The notes beneath the pieces were generated by a model. That model did not search any database and was not told where the DNA came from. It saw nothing but the letters and a program-made list of their open reading frames with translations. Below are positions 34,609 through 43,639 of a DNA stretch of 64,000 nt, one piece after another. The position numbers and the translations under genes are program-made. This stretch comes from an uncultured Lachnospiraceae bacterium (GTDB lineage Bacteria > Bacillota > Clostridia > Lachnospirales > Lachnospiraceae). The stretch covers positions 1-64,000 of the forward strand of contig CAJUSS010000003.1 in the NCBI GenBank assembly GCA_910588895.1, read 5' to 3'. Each line of letters starts with the position of its first letter. The stretch's first letter is position 1.

Positions 34609-37600
34609 ATGCCAAAACGAACCGATATCCACAAGATCCTCATCATCGGCTCCGGCCCGATCGTCATCGGCCAGGCTTGTGAGTTCGACTATTCCGGCAC
34701 CCAGGCCTGTAAGGCATTAAAAAAGCTGGGCTATGAGATCGTTCTGGTCAATTCCAATCCGGCGACGATCATGACCGATCCGGAGACTGCCGATGTGACC
34801 TATATCGAACCTTTAAATACCGAGCGGTTAGAGCAGATCATCGCCAAGGAGCGCCCCGACGCTCTCCTGCCAAACCTTGGGGGCCAGTCCGGCCTAAACC
34901 TCTGCGCCGAGCTGGCAAAGGCCGGCATCCTGGACAAGTACCAGGTGAAGGTGATCGGCGTCCAGGTGGATGCCATCGAGCGGGGCGAGGACCGGATCGA
35001 GTTCAAGAACGCTATGAACGCCTTGGGGATCGAGATGGCCCGCAGCGAGGTGGCCTACAGTGTCGAAGAAGCCCTGAAGATCGCCGACGAGCTGGGCTAT
35101 CCGGTGGTCCTCCGTCCCGCCTATACCATGGGCGGTGCAGGCGGCGGTCTGGTCTATAACCGGGAGGAGCTAAAGACGGTCTGTGCCAGAGGCCTTGCGG
35201 CCAGTCTGGTTGGACAGGTCCTGGTGGAGGAATCCATCCTGGGCTGGGAAGAACTGGAGCTGGAGGTGGTCCGGGACCAGGACGGGAACATGATCACAGT
35301 CTGCTTCATCGAGAACATCGACCCCTTAGGCGTCCACACCGGCGATTCCTTCTGTTCGGCTCCCATGCTGACCATCTCAAAGGAATGCCAGGCCCGCCTC
35401 CAGGAACAGGCCTACAAGATCGTCGAGTCCGTTCAGGTGATCGGCGGGACTAATGTACAGTTTGCCCATGACCCGGTCAGCGACCGGATCGTAGTGATCG
35501 AGATCAACCCCCGCACCTCCCGCTCCTCCGCGCTGGCCTCCAAGGCCACCGGATTCCCCATCGCCCTGGTCTCCGCCATGCTGGCCTGCGGCCTGACTTT
35601 AAAGGACATCCCCTGCGGGAAATACGGCACGCTGGATAAGTATGTCCCGGACGGCGACTATGTGGTCATCAAGTTCGCCCGCTGGGCCTTTGAAAAGTTC
35701 AAAGGGGTGGAGGACAAACTGGGGACCCAGATGCGGGCTGTAGGCGAGGTCATGAGCATCGGAAAGAATTTTAAGGAAGCCTTCCAGAAGGCGATCCGCA
35801 GCCTGGAGACCGGCCGCTACGGGCTGGGCCACGCCAAAAACTTTGACACACTGTCCAAGAAAAAGCTCTTAAAGCTGCTGATCGCCCCTTCCAGCGAACG
35901 CTATTTCCTCCTGTATGAAGCCCTGCGCAAGGGCGCTACCATCCAGGAGCTCTTCGCCCTTACCAAGGTAAAGACCTATTTCCTCCAGCAGATGAAGGAG
36001 CTGGTGGAAGAAGAGGAGGCGCTCTTAGCAGGCAAGGGCGCGCTGCCCTCCGATCAGCTGCTGATCCAGGCAAAAAAGGATGGGTTTTCGGATAAATATC
36101 TGAGCCAGCTCTTAGAGATCCCGGAAAAGGCGATCCGGGAACGCCGTCTGGCCTTGGGCGTAGAAGAGGCCTGGGAAGGCGTCCACGTAAGCGGGACCGA
36201 AAACAGCGCCTACTACTACTCCACCTACAACGCGCCGGATAAAAACCCGGTATCCGACCAGACAAAGAAGATCATGATCTTAGGCGGCGGCCCCAACCGG
36301 ATCGGCCAGGGCATCGAATTTGACTACTGCTGCGTCCATGCGGCGCTGGCCCTGAAAAAGCTGGGCTTTGAGACCATCATCGTCAACTGCAACCCGGAGA
36401 CCGTATCCACCGATTACGATACCTCCGATAAGCTGTATTTTGAGCCATTGACCCTGGAGGATGTCTTGAGCATCTACCAAAAGGAGAAGCCTTTGGGCGT
36501 GATCGCCCAGTTTGGCGGACAGACGCCTTTAAACCTGGCATCGGAGCTGGAGGAGAACGGCGTGAAGATCTTAGGCACCTCTCCTTCCGTCATCGACCTG
36601 GCGGAGGACCGGGACCTGTTCCGCGCCATGATGGAAAAGCTCAAGATCCCTATGCCGGAATCTGGCATGGCCACTACCGTGGAGGAAGCTTTGGCGATCG
36701 CCGACCAGATCGGCTATCCGGTCATGGTCCGTCCTTCCTATGTTCTGGGCGGCCGGGGCATGGAGGTGGTCTACGACCAGGAGAGCATGACCGGCTATAT
36801 GCAGGCTGCCGTAGGCGTGACCCCGGACCGTCCGATCTTGATCGACCGGTTCTTGAGCCATGCCATGGAATGCGAGGCCGACGCCATCAGCGACGGCACA
36901 CATGCCTTCGTGCCTGCAGTGATGGAGCATATCGAGCTGGCCGGAGTCCACTCCGGTGATTCGGCCTGTATCATCCCCTCCGTCCACATCTCGGCAGAAA
37001 ATGTGGAGATCATCAAGGAATACACCCGTAAGATCGCGGAGGAGATGCATGTGCGGGGCCTGATGAACATGCAGTACGCCATCGAGAACGGCAAGGTCTA
37101 CGTCCTGGAAGCCAACCCCAGGGCCTCCCGTACCGTTCCCCTGGTCTCCAAGGTCTGCAACATCCGCATGGTGCCTTTGGCCACGGAGATCATCACCTCT
37201 GAACTGACCGGCCGTCCCTCTCCGGTCCCCGGGCTAAAAGAGCATACGATCCCCTATCACGGGGTCAAGGAGGCGGTCTTCCCCTTCAACATGTTCCAGG
37301 AGGTAGACCCGCTCTTGGGACCGGAGATGCGTTCCACCGGTGAGGTGCTGGGGCTGGCGCCCACCTACGGCGAGGCCTTCTTCAGATCCCAGGAAGCCAC
37401 ACAGTCCAAGCTCCCCTTAGAGGGGACCGTGCTGATCTCCGTGAACCGCAAGGATAAAGCGGAGGTGGTTGAGGTGGCTAAGCTCTTCCACGAGGACGGC
37501 TTTACGATCATCGCCACCGAGTCCACCTGCCAGCTGATCCGGGAGGCCGGCATTCCCGCCGACCGGGTCAATAAGCTCCAGGAGGGGAGACCCAATATCC

Positions 37601-37833
37601 TGGATATGATCACCAACGGGAAGATCCAGCTGATCGTCAACTCCCCCGTGGGAAAGGAGAGTATCTATGACGACAGCTACCTGCGGAAAGCCGCCATCAA
37701 GGCCAGGATCCCCTACATGACCACCATCGCCGCCGCAAAGGCCACCGCCAGCGGGATCCACTATGTGAAAAAGCATGGACAGGGCGATGTGAAGTCCCTG
37801 CAGGAGCTGCATGGGACGATAAAGGAAGTTTAA
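34609..37833 (+). CDS. carB: carbamoyl-phosphate synthase large subunit
   Basis: 1074 residues, full length. The duplicated ATP-grasp halves are evident: GSGPIVIGQACEFDYSGTQA near residue 15 and GGGPNRIGQGIEFDYCC near 565. EVNPRxSRSSALASKATG and EANPRASRTVPLVSK form the metal sites, and a C-terminal MGS-like allosteric domain is present. With CarA it makes carbamoyl phosphate from glutamine, bicarbonate and two ATP for pyrimidines and arginine. No carA is next to it. The start has AAAGGGGG upstream. It sits behind tRNA-Ala and ends at a strong terminator. Confidence 0.97.
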   Translation: MPKRTDIHKILIIGSGPIVIGQACEFDYSGTQACKALKKLGYEIVLVNSNPATIMTDPETADVTYIEPLNTERLEQIIAKERPDALLPNLGGQSGLNLCAELAKAGILDKYQVKVIGVQVDAIERGEDRIEFKNAMNALGIEMARSEVAYSVEEALKIADELGYPVVLRPAYTMGGAGGGLVYNREELKTVCARGLAASLVGQVLVEESILGWEELELEVVRDQDGNMITVCFIENIDPLGVHTGDSFCSAPMLTISKECQARLQEQAYKIVESVQVIGGTNVQFAHDPVSDRIVVIEINPRTSRSSALASKATGFPIALVSAMLACGLTLKDIPCGKYGTLDKYVPDGDYVVIKFARWAFEKFKGVEDKLGTQMRAVGEVMSIGKNFKEAFQKAIRSLETGRYGLGHAKNFDTLSKKKLLKLLIAPSSERYFLLYEALRKGATIQELFALTKVKTYFLQQMKELVEEEEALLAGKGALPSDQLLIQAKKDGFSDKYLSQLLEIPEKAIRERRLALGVEEAWEGVHVSGTENSAYYYSTYNAPDKNPVSDQTKKIMILGGGPNRIGQGIEFDYCCVHAALALKKLGFETIIVNCNPETVSTDYDTSDKLYFEPLTLEDVLSIYQKEKPLGVIAQFGGQTPLNLASELEENGVKILGTSPSVIDLAEDRDLFRAMMEKLKIPMPESGMATTVEEALAIADQIGYPVMVRPSYVLGGRGMEVVYDQESMTGYMQAAVGVTPDRPILIDRFLSHAMECEADAISDGTHAFVPAVMEHIELAGVHSGDSACIIPSVHISAENVEIIKEYTRKIAEEMHVRGLMNMQYAIENGKVYVLEANPRASRTVPLVSKVCNIRMVPLATEIITSELTGRPSPVPGLKEHTIPYHGVKEAVFPFNMFQEVDPLLGPEMRSTGEVLGLAPTYGEAFFRSQEATQSKLPLEGTVLISVNRKDKAEVVEVAKLFHEDGFTIIATESTCQLIREAGIPADRVNKLQEGRPNILDMITNGKIQLIVNSPVGKESIYDDSYLRKAAIKARIPYMTTIAAAKATASGIHYVKKHGQGDVKSLQELHGTIKEV

Positions 37834-37844
37834 AAAGCCAAAAG

Positions 37845-37890
37845 AAAAGCCGTCACGGGCAAGGTCTTCTTTGCGCGTGACGGCTTTTTT
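37845..37890. terminator. bidirectional terminator after carB
   Basis: AAAAGCCGTCACG (37845-37857) pairs with CGTGACGGCTTTT across a 16-base loop, with an A-run before and a T-run after. It serves carB and the convergent NUDIX gene. Confidence 0.9.
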
Positions 37891-37906
37891 CAGGTCCTCT
37901 GCATCC

Positions 37907-38527
37907 TCAATCCATCAATGTCTCCCAATGCTCTGCATGGTATGCATCAAAGCACATCCGGATCTGCTTTGCATCATTCTTTTCTTCTGCCAATGCAGGC
38001 AGCTCATGAAGACCGAAATAACAGCTCTCCACAGTCTCCAGGTTCGGCACAAACTGCCCTCCGGTCACCGAGCAGAGGATGAAGATCTTGCAGACCTTAT
38101 AGGCATAGATCGGCCGGTTATGCTTTTCCCTGTCCTGGACGGCGATCACCCGATCCGCCGTCACATCCAGGCCGGCCTCCTCCTTGATCTCCTTGATCAC
38201 ATTTTCCTTCACGGACAGATCCACGTCCACCCAGCCTCCAGGCAGGGACCAGGTGCCGTTGCTCTCCTTCACCAGCAGGATCTTATCGTCCTTAAAGACC
38301 GCTCCGCGGGTATCCAGCTTCGGGGTCTGATAGCCGATCTCGCCGCAGAACAGATCCTTCACCTTCTCCATGGGGATATCCGTCTTATCGCTGATCATCT
38401 CCGCCGCTATGGCGCGGACCTGCTCATATCGCTCCTGGTCAAATGGGTCTTTTCCGTAATACAGGCCGGCCTGCGCGATGCTCTGCAGGCGCACGGCCCA
38501 TTGGAGCCATCTCTCATTTTTATCCAT
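37907..38527 (-). CDS. NUDIX hydrolase with N-terminal helical domain
   Basis: 206 residues. The first 65 residues form the helical NUDIX N-terminal domain (RWLQWAVRLQSIAQAGLYYG is typical). The NUDIX box is GGWVDVDLSVKENVIKEIKEEAG, close to the consensus GX5EX7REUXEEXG, except that the first Glu position is shifted to Asp/Leu and the REU arginine is replaced by lysine. Members hydrolyse ADP-ribose or related nucleoside diphosphates. The start ATG 38527 has AAAGGAG nine bases upstream. The longer frame to 38644 is rejected. Confidence 0.88.
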   Translation of the reverse strand: MDKNERWLQWAVRLQSIAQAGLYYGKDPFDQERYEQVRAIAAEMISDKTDIPMEKVKDLFCGEIGYQTPKLDTRGAVFKDDKILLVKESNGTWSLPGGWVDVDLSVKENVIKEIKEEAGLDVTADRVIAVQDREKHNRPIYAYKVCKIFILCSVTGGQFVPNLETVESCYFGLHELPALAEEKNDAKQIRMCFDAYHAEHWETLMD

Positions 38528-38640
38528 GCTCTGTCTCTCCTTTACGGCCCCCTCCATTTCACCTATCTCGTTCACCAGCTCCAGCGTCTGCACGGCCGAT
38601 GTCTGCCTATTTATCGTCTGCTCACCTGTCATCTCCGCTC

Positions 38641-39402
38641 TCATCGCCCTACAGGCTCCGCCTCCCAGCTGCGGATCATCCCGCTGAGCCCATCGATCTC
38701 AAACTCATACTCCATCCCGTCATAGACGATCTTCCCCTCGTACTCGATCCGACCGTCGTCGCGGTCCATCTCAAATTCCCGGATATCTGCATCTGCGGCT
38801 CCCGGGACATTTGCCAGAGCCAGAGCCTTTACCTCCTCTGCCGTAAGTCCGCTCCCATCGAGAGCTGCCGACGGAGCATAGCCTTCTGCATCATAGTCGT
38901 AGCCGATCACCTCCCCCGTATCCGCGTCGATCTCATAGTCATACTCCTTGCCGTCCTGGGTATAGAACTCAACCTCATAGACCTGACGGCCTTTTTCATA
39001 GTCTGCCTTGCTCTGGATATAGGTCACCTGCTCTGGGGTCAGGCCGACATGGGCCAAAGCCTTTTCCTCTGCCTCCTTTGCAGTGAGCGCTCCGCTCCCT
39101 TCTTTTGCGCTGCCGTCGGATCCGGCAGGATCGCCGGAGCTTACGCTTTTGTCAGCCTTTGCTGTGCCGGCCTGCTCCTGGCCGGCCGGAGCGGCGGGGA
39201 CCGCCTGCTGGGATGACTGGTCCGGCGGGACTGTCTCATCAGCAGTCTCTGCCTCTGCTCCACTTTGCTCCTGCACGGCAGCAGTCCCCTCCCCTCTCGG
39301 TGCCCCTGCCCCTTTTTGCTGTCCGCAGCCCACGGACAACAGGGCCAAAATGACCAGCACACCTGCACGGTGGGCAATACGCATACAACCAACTTGTCTC
39401 AT
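38641..39402 (-). CDS. PepSY-domain lipoprotein
   Basis: 253 residues. A lipoprotein signal ends at ALLSVGC (about residue 26). A long Ala/Gly/Gln/Ser-rich low-complexity spacer follows (about 27-100), and then two PepSY domains: TAKEAEEKALAHVGLTPEQV to DTGEVIGYDYD, and TAEEVKALALANVPG to GLSGMIRSW. PepSY domains are thought to inhibit proteases or sense wall-associated ligands outside the cell. The start ATG 39402 has GGAGG nine bases upstream. Its promoter is at 39504-39533. Confidence 0.88.
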   Translation of the reverse strand: MRQVGCMRIAHRAGVLVILALLSVGCGQQKGAGAPRGEGTAAVQEQSGAEAETADETVPPDQSSQQAVPAAPAGQEQAGTAKADKSVSSGDPAGSDGSAKEGSGALTAKEAEEKALAHVGLTPEQVTYIQSKADYEKGRQVYEVEFYTQDGKEYDYEIDADTGEVIGYDYDAEGYAPSAALDGSGLTAEEVKALALANVPGAADADIREFEMDRDDGRIEYEGKIVYDGMEYEFEIDGLSGMIRSWEAEPVGR

Positions 39403-39503
39403 GATCGATCTCCTCCTCTTCTTTTTTCTGTCAATATCTACTCCTGTCAAACCTCTATCGCTCTTTCCTTCCGCTCCCCTTTCGATCGTAAGATCCGCTA
39501 TAA

Positions 39504-39533
39504 AGTATACTGCATGATCTGGGTAAAAGTCAA
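39504..39533 (-). promoter_or_regulatory. promoter of the PepSY lipoprotein gene
   Basis: On the minus strand TTGACT (39528-39533), an 18-base spacer, TATACT (39504-39509), about 100 bases upstream of the start. Confidence 0.7.
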
Positions 39534-39633
39534 TGTCCGAAGACCCGGTCAAGTATCTGTATCTATACAGCGGCCGGCGGCGCATGGCCATTAGCCATAA
39601 AGCAATTTTATTCCGTCTTTATACAATATATAT

Positions 39634-39662
39634 TTGACATTTAGTTTAATATATGTTATTCT
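39634..39662 (+). promoter_or_regulatory. promoter of the XRE/membrane-protein pair
   Basis: TTGACA (39634-39639), a 17-base spacer, TATTCT (39657-39662). It leaves a leader of about 150 bases before the TTG start, with a GGGGC/GCCCC hairpin. Confidence 0.6.
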
Positions 39663-39822
39663 ATGACTATGCCGAGGAGGAAACGAAAAAGCAGGGGCTG
39701 CAGACTGCCCCACACGTCTGATGCTCTCCAGTCTCCTGACCGGCAGCGATGAACATGTTCTGTATATGTCCGGAAAGTCCGCGTACAAGCTTTCTGGCGT
39801 ACAAAGAAAAGGCGGTGATAGC

Positions 39823-40029
39823 TTGAAAAATCTAAAACTAAAGGCCGCCCGGGCCGGAAAGGATCTGGCCCAGGGGGATCTGGCCGCACTGGTGGGGGTC
39901 ACCCGGCAGACGATCGGCATGATCGAAGCGGGAAAGTATAACCCCACACTGAACCTGTGCCTGGCGATCTGCCACGCACTGGATAAAACATTGGACGATC
40001 TGTTTTGGGAAGAAAGAAAGGAGTCATGA
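39823..40029 (+). CDS. small XRE regulator starting at TTG
   Basis: 68 residues. LKLKAARAGKDLAQGDLAAL, then VGVTRQTIGMIEAGKYNPTL, is the compact XRE helix-turn-helix found in regulators paired with small membrane proteins. LDKTLDDLFW is its typical end. The start is TTG 39823, with GGCGGTG upstream. Upstream in-frame ATGs (39721, 39766) would add 34 or 19 residues without similarity. It ends four bases before the next gene. Confidence 0.88.
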   Translation: MKNLKLKAARAGKDLAQGDLAALVGVTRQTIGMIEAGKYNPTLNLCLAICHALDKTLDDLFWEERKES

Positions 40030-40032
40030 GCG

Positions 40033-40479
40033 ATGGCAGATGAAAGGATCATGCAAGGACAACAAAAGATATGGAGTGAGATGGGTCGGATCATGTATTT
40101 TCTGGCCGTAGGGTCTTTCCTGTTAAAGTGCCTGGCTATGCACAAGAGCCTGGAGGACTGCATAGTGGAGTTTTTGATCATCGTGGGCGTACCGGTATAT
40201 CACCTTATCCGTTCCTGGCAGCTGAAATTATCCTTCCGGACCACAAACGATGAGAAGGGGCGCCGTTCCCGGATAAGGGCGCTGGCCTTTCGGCTGGCGG
40301 TGGTGGCGGTCATCTTTGCCGTCTATCTCCTCCAGGAGCCGCAGAAGGACTGGAGAGAGGTGCTGGTCTATGTCCTCTCCTTCTTAGCTGCCTTCCAGGC
40401 CTGCCAGATGCTGATGGTCTTTATCGAGCGGAAGCGGGCGGATAAGCTGGAGGAGGAGTATGATGATGAACAAGGGTGA
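40033..40479 (+). CDS. DUF6773-like membrane protein
   Basis: 148 residues with four hydrophobic segments (about 20-35, 45-62, 85-102, 110-130) and charged ends. It resembles the four-helix membrane proteins encoded behind small XRE regulators in Clostridia, whose function is unknown. The start has AAGGAG nine bases upstream. Likely co-transcribed with the XRE gene. Its stop codon lies inside the long inverted repeat at 40475-40531. Confidence 0.7.
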   Translation: MADERIMQGQQKIWSEMGRIMYFLAVGSFLLKCLAMHKSLEDCIVEFLIIVGVPVYHLIRSWQLKLSFRTTNDEKGRRSRIRALAFRLAVVAVIFAVYLLQEPQKDWREVLVYVLSFLAAFQACQMLMVFIERKRADKLEEEYDDEQG

Positions 40480-40531
40480 GCGATCTGGCCGGACCTATCG
40501 CTAAAAAGCCGGTCCTGACCAGATGCTCACC
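40475..40531. repeat. long imperfect inverted repeat over the stop codon
   Basis: 40475-40495 and 40511-40531 are inverted copies over about 20 bases with a few mismatches. The loop contains CTAAAAAGCC. There is no T-run after the stem on the plus strand. On the minus strand the T-run is in the loop. It may be an unusual terminator between convergent genes. Confidence 0.55.
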
Positions 40532-40804
40532 AAAGATCATCACAAGGTCTTTAGATGGGGCTGCCGCAAAACAGCTACTATATGCAAGATAGAGCATCCT
40601 GTCTATAGGATATGCATCTATATCTTGCATATATGCTGTATCTTGCGACAGTCTCATCTTTGCGCTCTGCCTTGCCATCACTTGACGATCTCCTGCTCCT
40701 GCATTCGAAATGATCTCCCGATCGCTTTCATATTGCAGCCCCCGTCGATCTTCTTGTTCCCGAACGAGCAGGAGGACCACAGCCTTCCATACTGTCCGCA
40801 GGCT
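40532..40804. other. intergenic between convergent XRE pair and rnfB
   Basis: It contains a 13-base perfect inverted repeat TATATGCAAGATA (40579-40591) / TATCTTGCATATA (40621-40633). The spacer between the arms is itself partly complementary, and a third half-copy TGTATCTTGC lies just downstream. No gene and no ordinary terminator is seen. Confidence 0.6.
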
Positions 40805-41590
40805 TTACAAGATCACCTTCGCCGGACACTTGGCCGCGCACTTCCCGCAGTTCGTACACTTGCTGTAGTCGATCACGGCCACATTGTTGTCCATGTGGAT
40901 CGCGTCCGCCTCGCACTGCTTGGTACACAGGGTGCAGCCGATACAGCCGCTATCGCACTTGGCCTTGACGTCCTTGCCCTTGTCATGGGAGGAGCACTGG
41001 ACCAGATGCTCTGCCTTATACGGCACCAGCTCGATCAGATGGTTCGGGCAGGCCGCCACGCACTTGCCGCAGGCCACGCACTTCTCTTTATCCACCACGG
41101 CTACGCCGTCCACCACATGGATGGCGTCAAACTGACAGGCCTTCACGCAGCTGCCATAGCCCATACAGCCATAGATACAGGCCTTCTCGCCCGCACCGGG
41201 GACCACCGCTACCTTGCTGCAGTCGTCGATGCCATAGTAATTGTATTTCACCCTGGTCTTATCGCAGGTGCCTTTACACTTTACAAAGGCCACCTTTTTC
41301 TCTGCGCTCCCGCTCTCCACGCCCATGATCGCGGCGATCTTATCCGCCACCGGAGCGCCGCCCACCGGACAGCCGTTCACCGGAGCGGTGCCCGCAGCGA
41401 TCGCGGCTGCTAAGCCGTCACAGCCCGGGAAGCCGCAGCCGCCGCAGTTATTGCCGGGAAGCTCGGCGCGGACCAGGATCTCTTTTTCATCTACCTCAAC
41501 CTTAAACGCTTCACTGGCGATCCCCAGGAGCACACCGATAATGATACCGATCGCACCGATGATGACCGCCGCTAAAAGCAAACCTGTCAT
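40805..41590 (-). CDS. rnfB: Rnf complex subunit B, iron-sulfur protein
   Basis: 261 residues. An N-terminal membrane helix (2-25) is followed by the [4Fe-4S] domain NNCGGCGFPGC. After that come several ferredoxin-type CxxCxxCxxxC motifs: CIYGCMGYGSCVKAC, CVACGKCVAACP, CIGCTLCTKQC and CTNCGKCAAKCP. RnfB takes electrons from reduced ferredoxin for the Na+ or H+ pumping Rnf complex, which reduces NAD+. Last gene of the C-D-G-E-A-B operon, 12 bases after rnfA. Confidence 0.96.
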   Translation of the reverse strand: MTGLLLAAVIIGAIGIIIGVLLGIASEAFKVEVDEKEILVRAELPGNNCGGCGFPGCDGLAAAIAAGTAPVNGCPVGGAPVADKIAAIMGVESGSAEKKVAFVKCKGTCDKTRVKYNYYGIDDCSKVAVVPGAGEKACIYGCMGYGSCVKACQFDAIHVVDGVAVVDKEKCVACGKCVAACPNHLIELVPYKAEHLVQCSSHDKGKDVKAKCDSGCIGCTLCTKQCEADAIHMDNNVAVIDYSKCTNCGKCAAKCPAKVIL

Positions 41591-41602
41591 ATCTCTCCCT
41601 CC

Positions 41603-42178
41603 TTAGATCATTCCTGAGAAGCCCATGAACGCGATCGCCATCAGCCCGGAGGTGATCAGTACGATCGGTGAACCCTGGAAATTAAATGGGATATCATTGT
41701 CCTCGATGCTCTCCCGGATGCTGGCCAGCAGCACGATCGCGATCGTAAAGCCTACCGCCGTACCGATCCCGTTCGCCACGCTGAAGATGAAACCGTAGCC
41801 CTTCTGTACATTGGTCAGGGCAGCGCCCAGCACCGCGCAGTTGGTGGTGATCAGGGGAAGGAACACGCCCAGGGCCTGATACAGGGAAGGCACGTTCTTC
41901 TTTAAGAACATCTCCACGAACTGCACCAGGGCCGCGATCACCAGGATGAAGGCGATCGTCTGTAAGTACTCCAGCTTTAAGGGCTCCAGCACAAAGGAAT
42001 ACACCAGGTTCGTGGCGATACAAGCCAACGTGATAACAAAGATCACGGCGCCGCCCATGCCCACGGACGTATCCACCTTTTTGGAAACGCCAAGGAACGG
42101 GCAGAGACCTTGGAACTGGCTCAGGATGATGTTATTTACCAGAGCAGATCCAACAATGATCAAGATCAATTCTTTCAT
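41603..42178 (-). CDS. rnfA: Rnf complex subunit A
   Basis: 191 residues and six membrane helices. NNIILSQFQGLCPFLGVSKK near the start and TTNCAVLGAAL in the middle are the two cysteine-containing half-helix motifs that hold the intramembrane iron-sulfur centre with RnfE. Core membrane subunit of the ferredoxin:NAD+ oxidoreductase. It lies 13 bases after rnfE. Confidence 0.96.
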   Translation of the reverse strand: MKELILIIVGSALVNNIILSQFQGLCPFLGVSKKVDTSVGMGGAVIFVITLACIATNLVYSFVLEPLKLEYLQTIAFILVIAALVQFVEMFLKKNVPSLYQALGVFLPLITTNCAVLGAALTNVQKGYGFIFSVANGIGTAVGFTIAIVLLASIRESIEDNDIPFNFQGSPIVLITSGLMAIAFMGFSGMI

Positions 42179-42191
42179 CTATCCGATCCTC

Positions 42192-43016
42192 CTATTCTCC
42201 AGCTTTCTTTTCTGCGTCCGCACCGGCTGCCGCCTTCTTCGCCTCGGCCTCTTTCTTGGCCTGGGCCGCCTTTAAGGCCGCTTCCTTCTTTGCCGCGGCC
42301 GCCTTCTCCTCTTCTCTTGCCCGGATTTCCTCCAGCTTGGCATGGTTGGCCGCACATGCGGAGCCGTTGCAGCTTGAGCAGTTGCCGCCGCAGGCAAGGG
42401 CCGACTTGGGCGCGGAGCCGTTGGTAGCCGACGGAGCCTTGAACTTGTTCTGGAGCGCGGTCAGGCCTGCCAGCACAAAGAACGCGCCGGGAGCCAGGCC
42501 GAAGATCGTGATGCGGAAGTCCTCCGGGACGATCTCCATCCCAAAGAAAGCGCCGTTGCCTAAGAACTCACGGAAGATGGCGATACAGGTCAGGCCCACG
42601 GTAAAGCCAAGGCCCATGCCGATCCCGTCAAATGCGGAGCTCACCACATCGTTCTTCGCCGCATACGCCTCTGCACGGCCCAGGATGATACAGTTCACCA
42701 CGATCAGCGGGATATAGATACCTAAGGATTCATACAGGCTGGGGATATAGGCCTGCAAAAGCAGCTGGACCACCGTCACCAGAGATGCCACGATGACGAT
42801 ATATGCCGGGATACGCACCCGGTCCGGGATGATCTTCCGCAGCGCGGAAATGATCAGGTTCGAAAACACCAGGACCGCCGTGGTGGACAATCCCATACCC
42901 ACGCCGTTGATCGCCGTCGTGGTGACAGCCAGGGTCGGGCACATGCCTAACATCAGGACGAAGGTCGGGTTTTCTTTGATGATACCGTTGTATAAACGTT
43001 CTGCACATTTATTCAT
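42192..43016 (-). CDS. rnfE: Rnf complex subunit E with cysteine-rich C-terminal tail
   Basis: 274 residues. The first 190 are the six-helix RnfE core, with ENPTFVLMLGMCPTLAV and IVVNCIILGRAEAYA carrying the two conserved cysteines. After residue 195 comes an extension absent from proteobacterial RnfE: C209, C213, C216, C221 and H225 spaced like a metal site, then about 45 residues of Ala/Lys/Glu helix. The tail is cytoplasmic by topology. Fourth gene of the operon. Confidence 0.95.
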   Translation of the reverse strand: MNKCAERLYNGIIKENPTFVLMLGMCPTLAVTTTAINGVGMGLSTTAVLVFSNLIISALRKIIPDRVRIPAYIVIVASLVTVVQLLLQAYIPSLYESLGIYIPLIVVNCIILGRAEAYAAKNDVVSSAFDGIGMGLGFTVGLTCIAIFREFLGNGAFFGMEIVPEDFRITIFGLAPGAFFVLAGLTALQNKFKAPSATNGSAPKSALACGGNCSSCNGSACAANHAKLEEIRAREEEKAAAAKKEAALKAAQAKKEAEAKKAAAGADAEKKAGE

Positions 43017-43027
43017 TTTCCCACCTC

Positions 43028-43639
43028 CTACTGTGCCATGCAGTTCTTTGCAAAATAAACTGCTGCATTGACCGCGCCAGTGACCGCATTGCTGGTGATC
43101 GTGGCGCCGCTGATCGCGTTGATCTCGTTATCCGCCGACGCGCCGTTCTTCGTGACGGCGAACTGGTCCACGTTCTTGCCCGCATACTGGCCCTTCCACT
43201 CCGGCTGCTGGGCGTTCATACCAAGGCCCGCGGTCTCGCCGATCGCCAAAAATTCGATGCCGCTGACCGTGCCGTCTGCCTGGATGCCTACCGATACGGT
43301 GATCGCGCCGCCGTAGCCGTCATTGGAGGTGGAGGTCACCACGAAGCCCACCGGCGCGCCGGAAGCGTCCACGCCTGTGGCTGCCTCGTCCACGGTCACA
43401 TTGCCAAAGCCCATGCCGGCGATATCCGCGTTAGCTGTAGCCATAAGATCGGTCATATCGTCCGCCTCAAAGGAGTCGGCCTCCGGGAGCACCACCTTGT
43501 AAGCCTCTGACTTTGCTGCCAGCTCCGCCTCCGCGATGGGGCCCTTTGTCATCTCATACACACCGCCCAGACATGCCCCTGCCACCAATGTGATCGCGAA
43601 CAGGATCAGGGCGTCTTTCATAAATCCACCTTTACTCAT
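43028..43639 (-). CDS. rnfG: Rnf complex subunit G, FMN protein
   Basis: 203 residues. An N-terminal membrane helix (7-27) is followed by an extracytoplasmic FMN-binding domain with ISGATITS, where T182 is the expected covalent FMN site. LAIGETAGLG is the family motif before it. RnfG passes electrons within the Rnf chain. Its ATG overlaps the rnfD stop (ATGA). Confidence 0.95.
   Translation of the reverse strand: MSKGGFMKDALILFAITLVAGACLGGVYEMTKGPIAEAELAAKSEAYKVVLPEADSFEADDMTDLMATANADIAGMGFGNVTVDEAATGVDASGAPVGFVVTSTSNDGYGGAITVSVGIQADGTVSGIEFLAIGETAGLGMNAQQPEWKGQYAGKNVDQFAVTKNGASADNEINAISGATITSNAVTGAVNAAVYFAKNCMAQ

Noticed and set aside
39664..39750. Small basic leader ORF (MTMPRRKRKSRG...) before the XRE gene
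   Set aside because: It has no ribosome site and no recognisable similarity.
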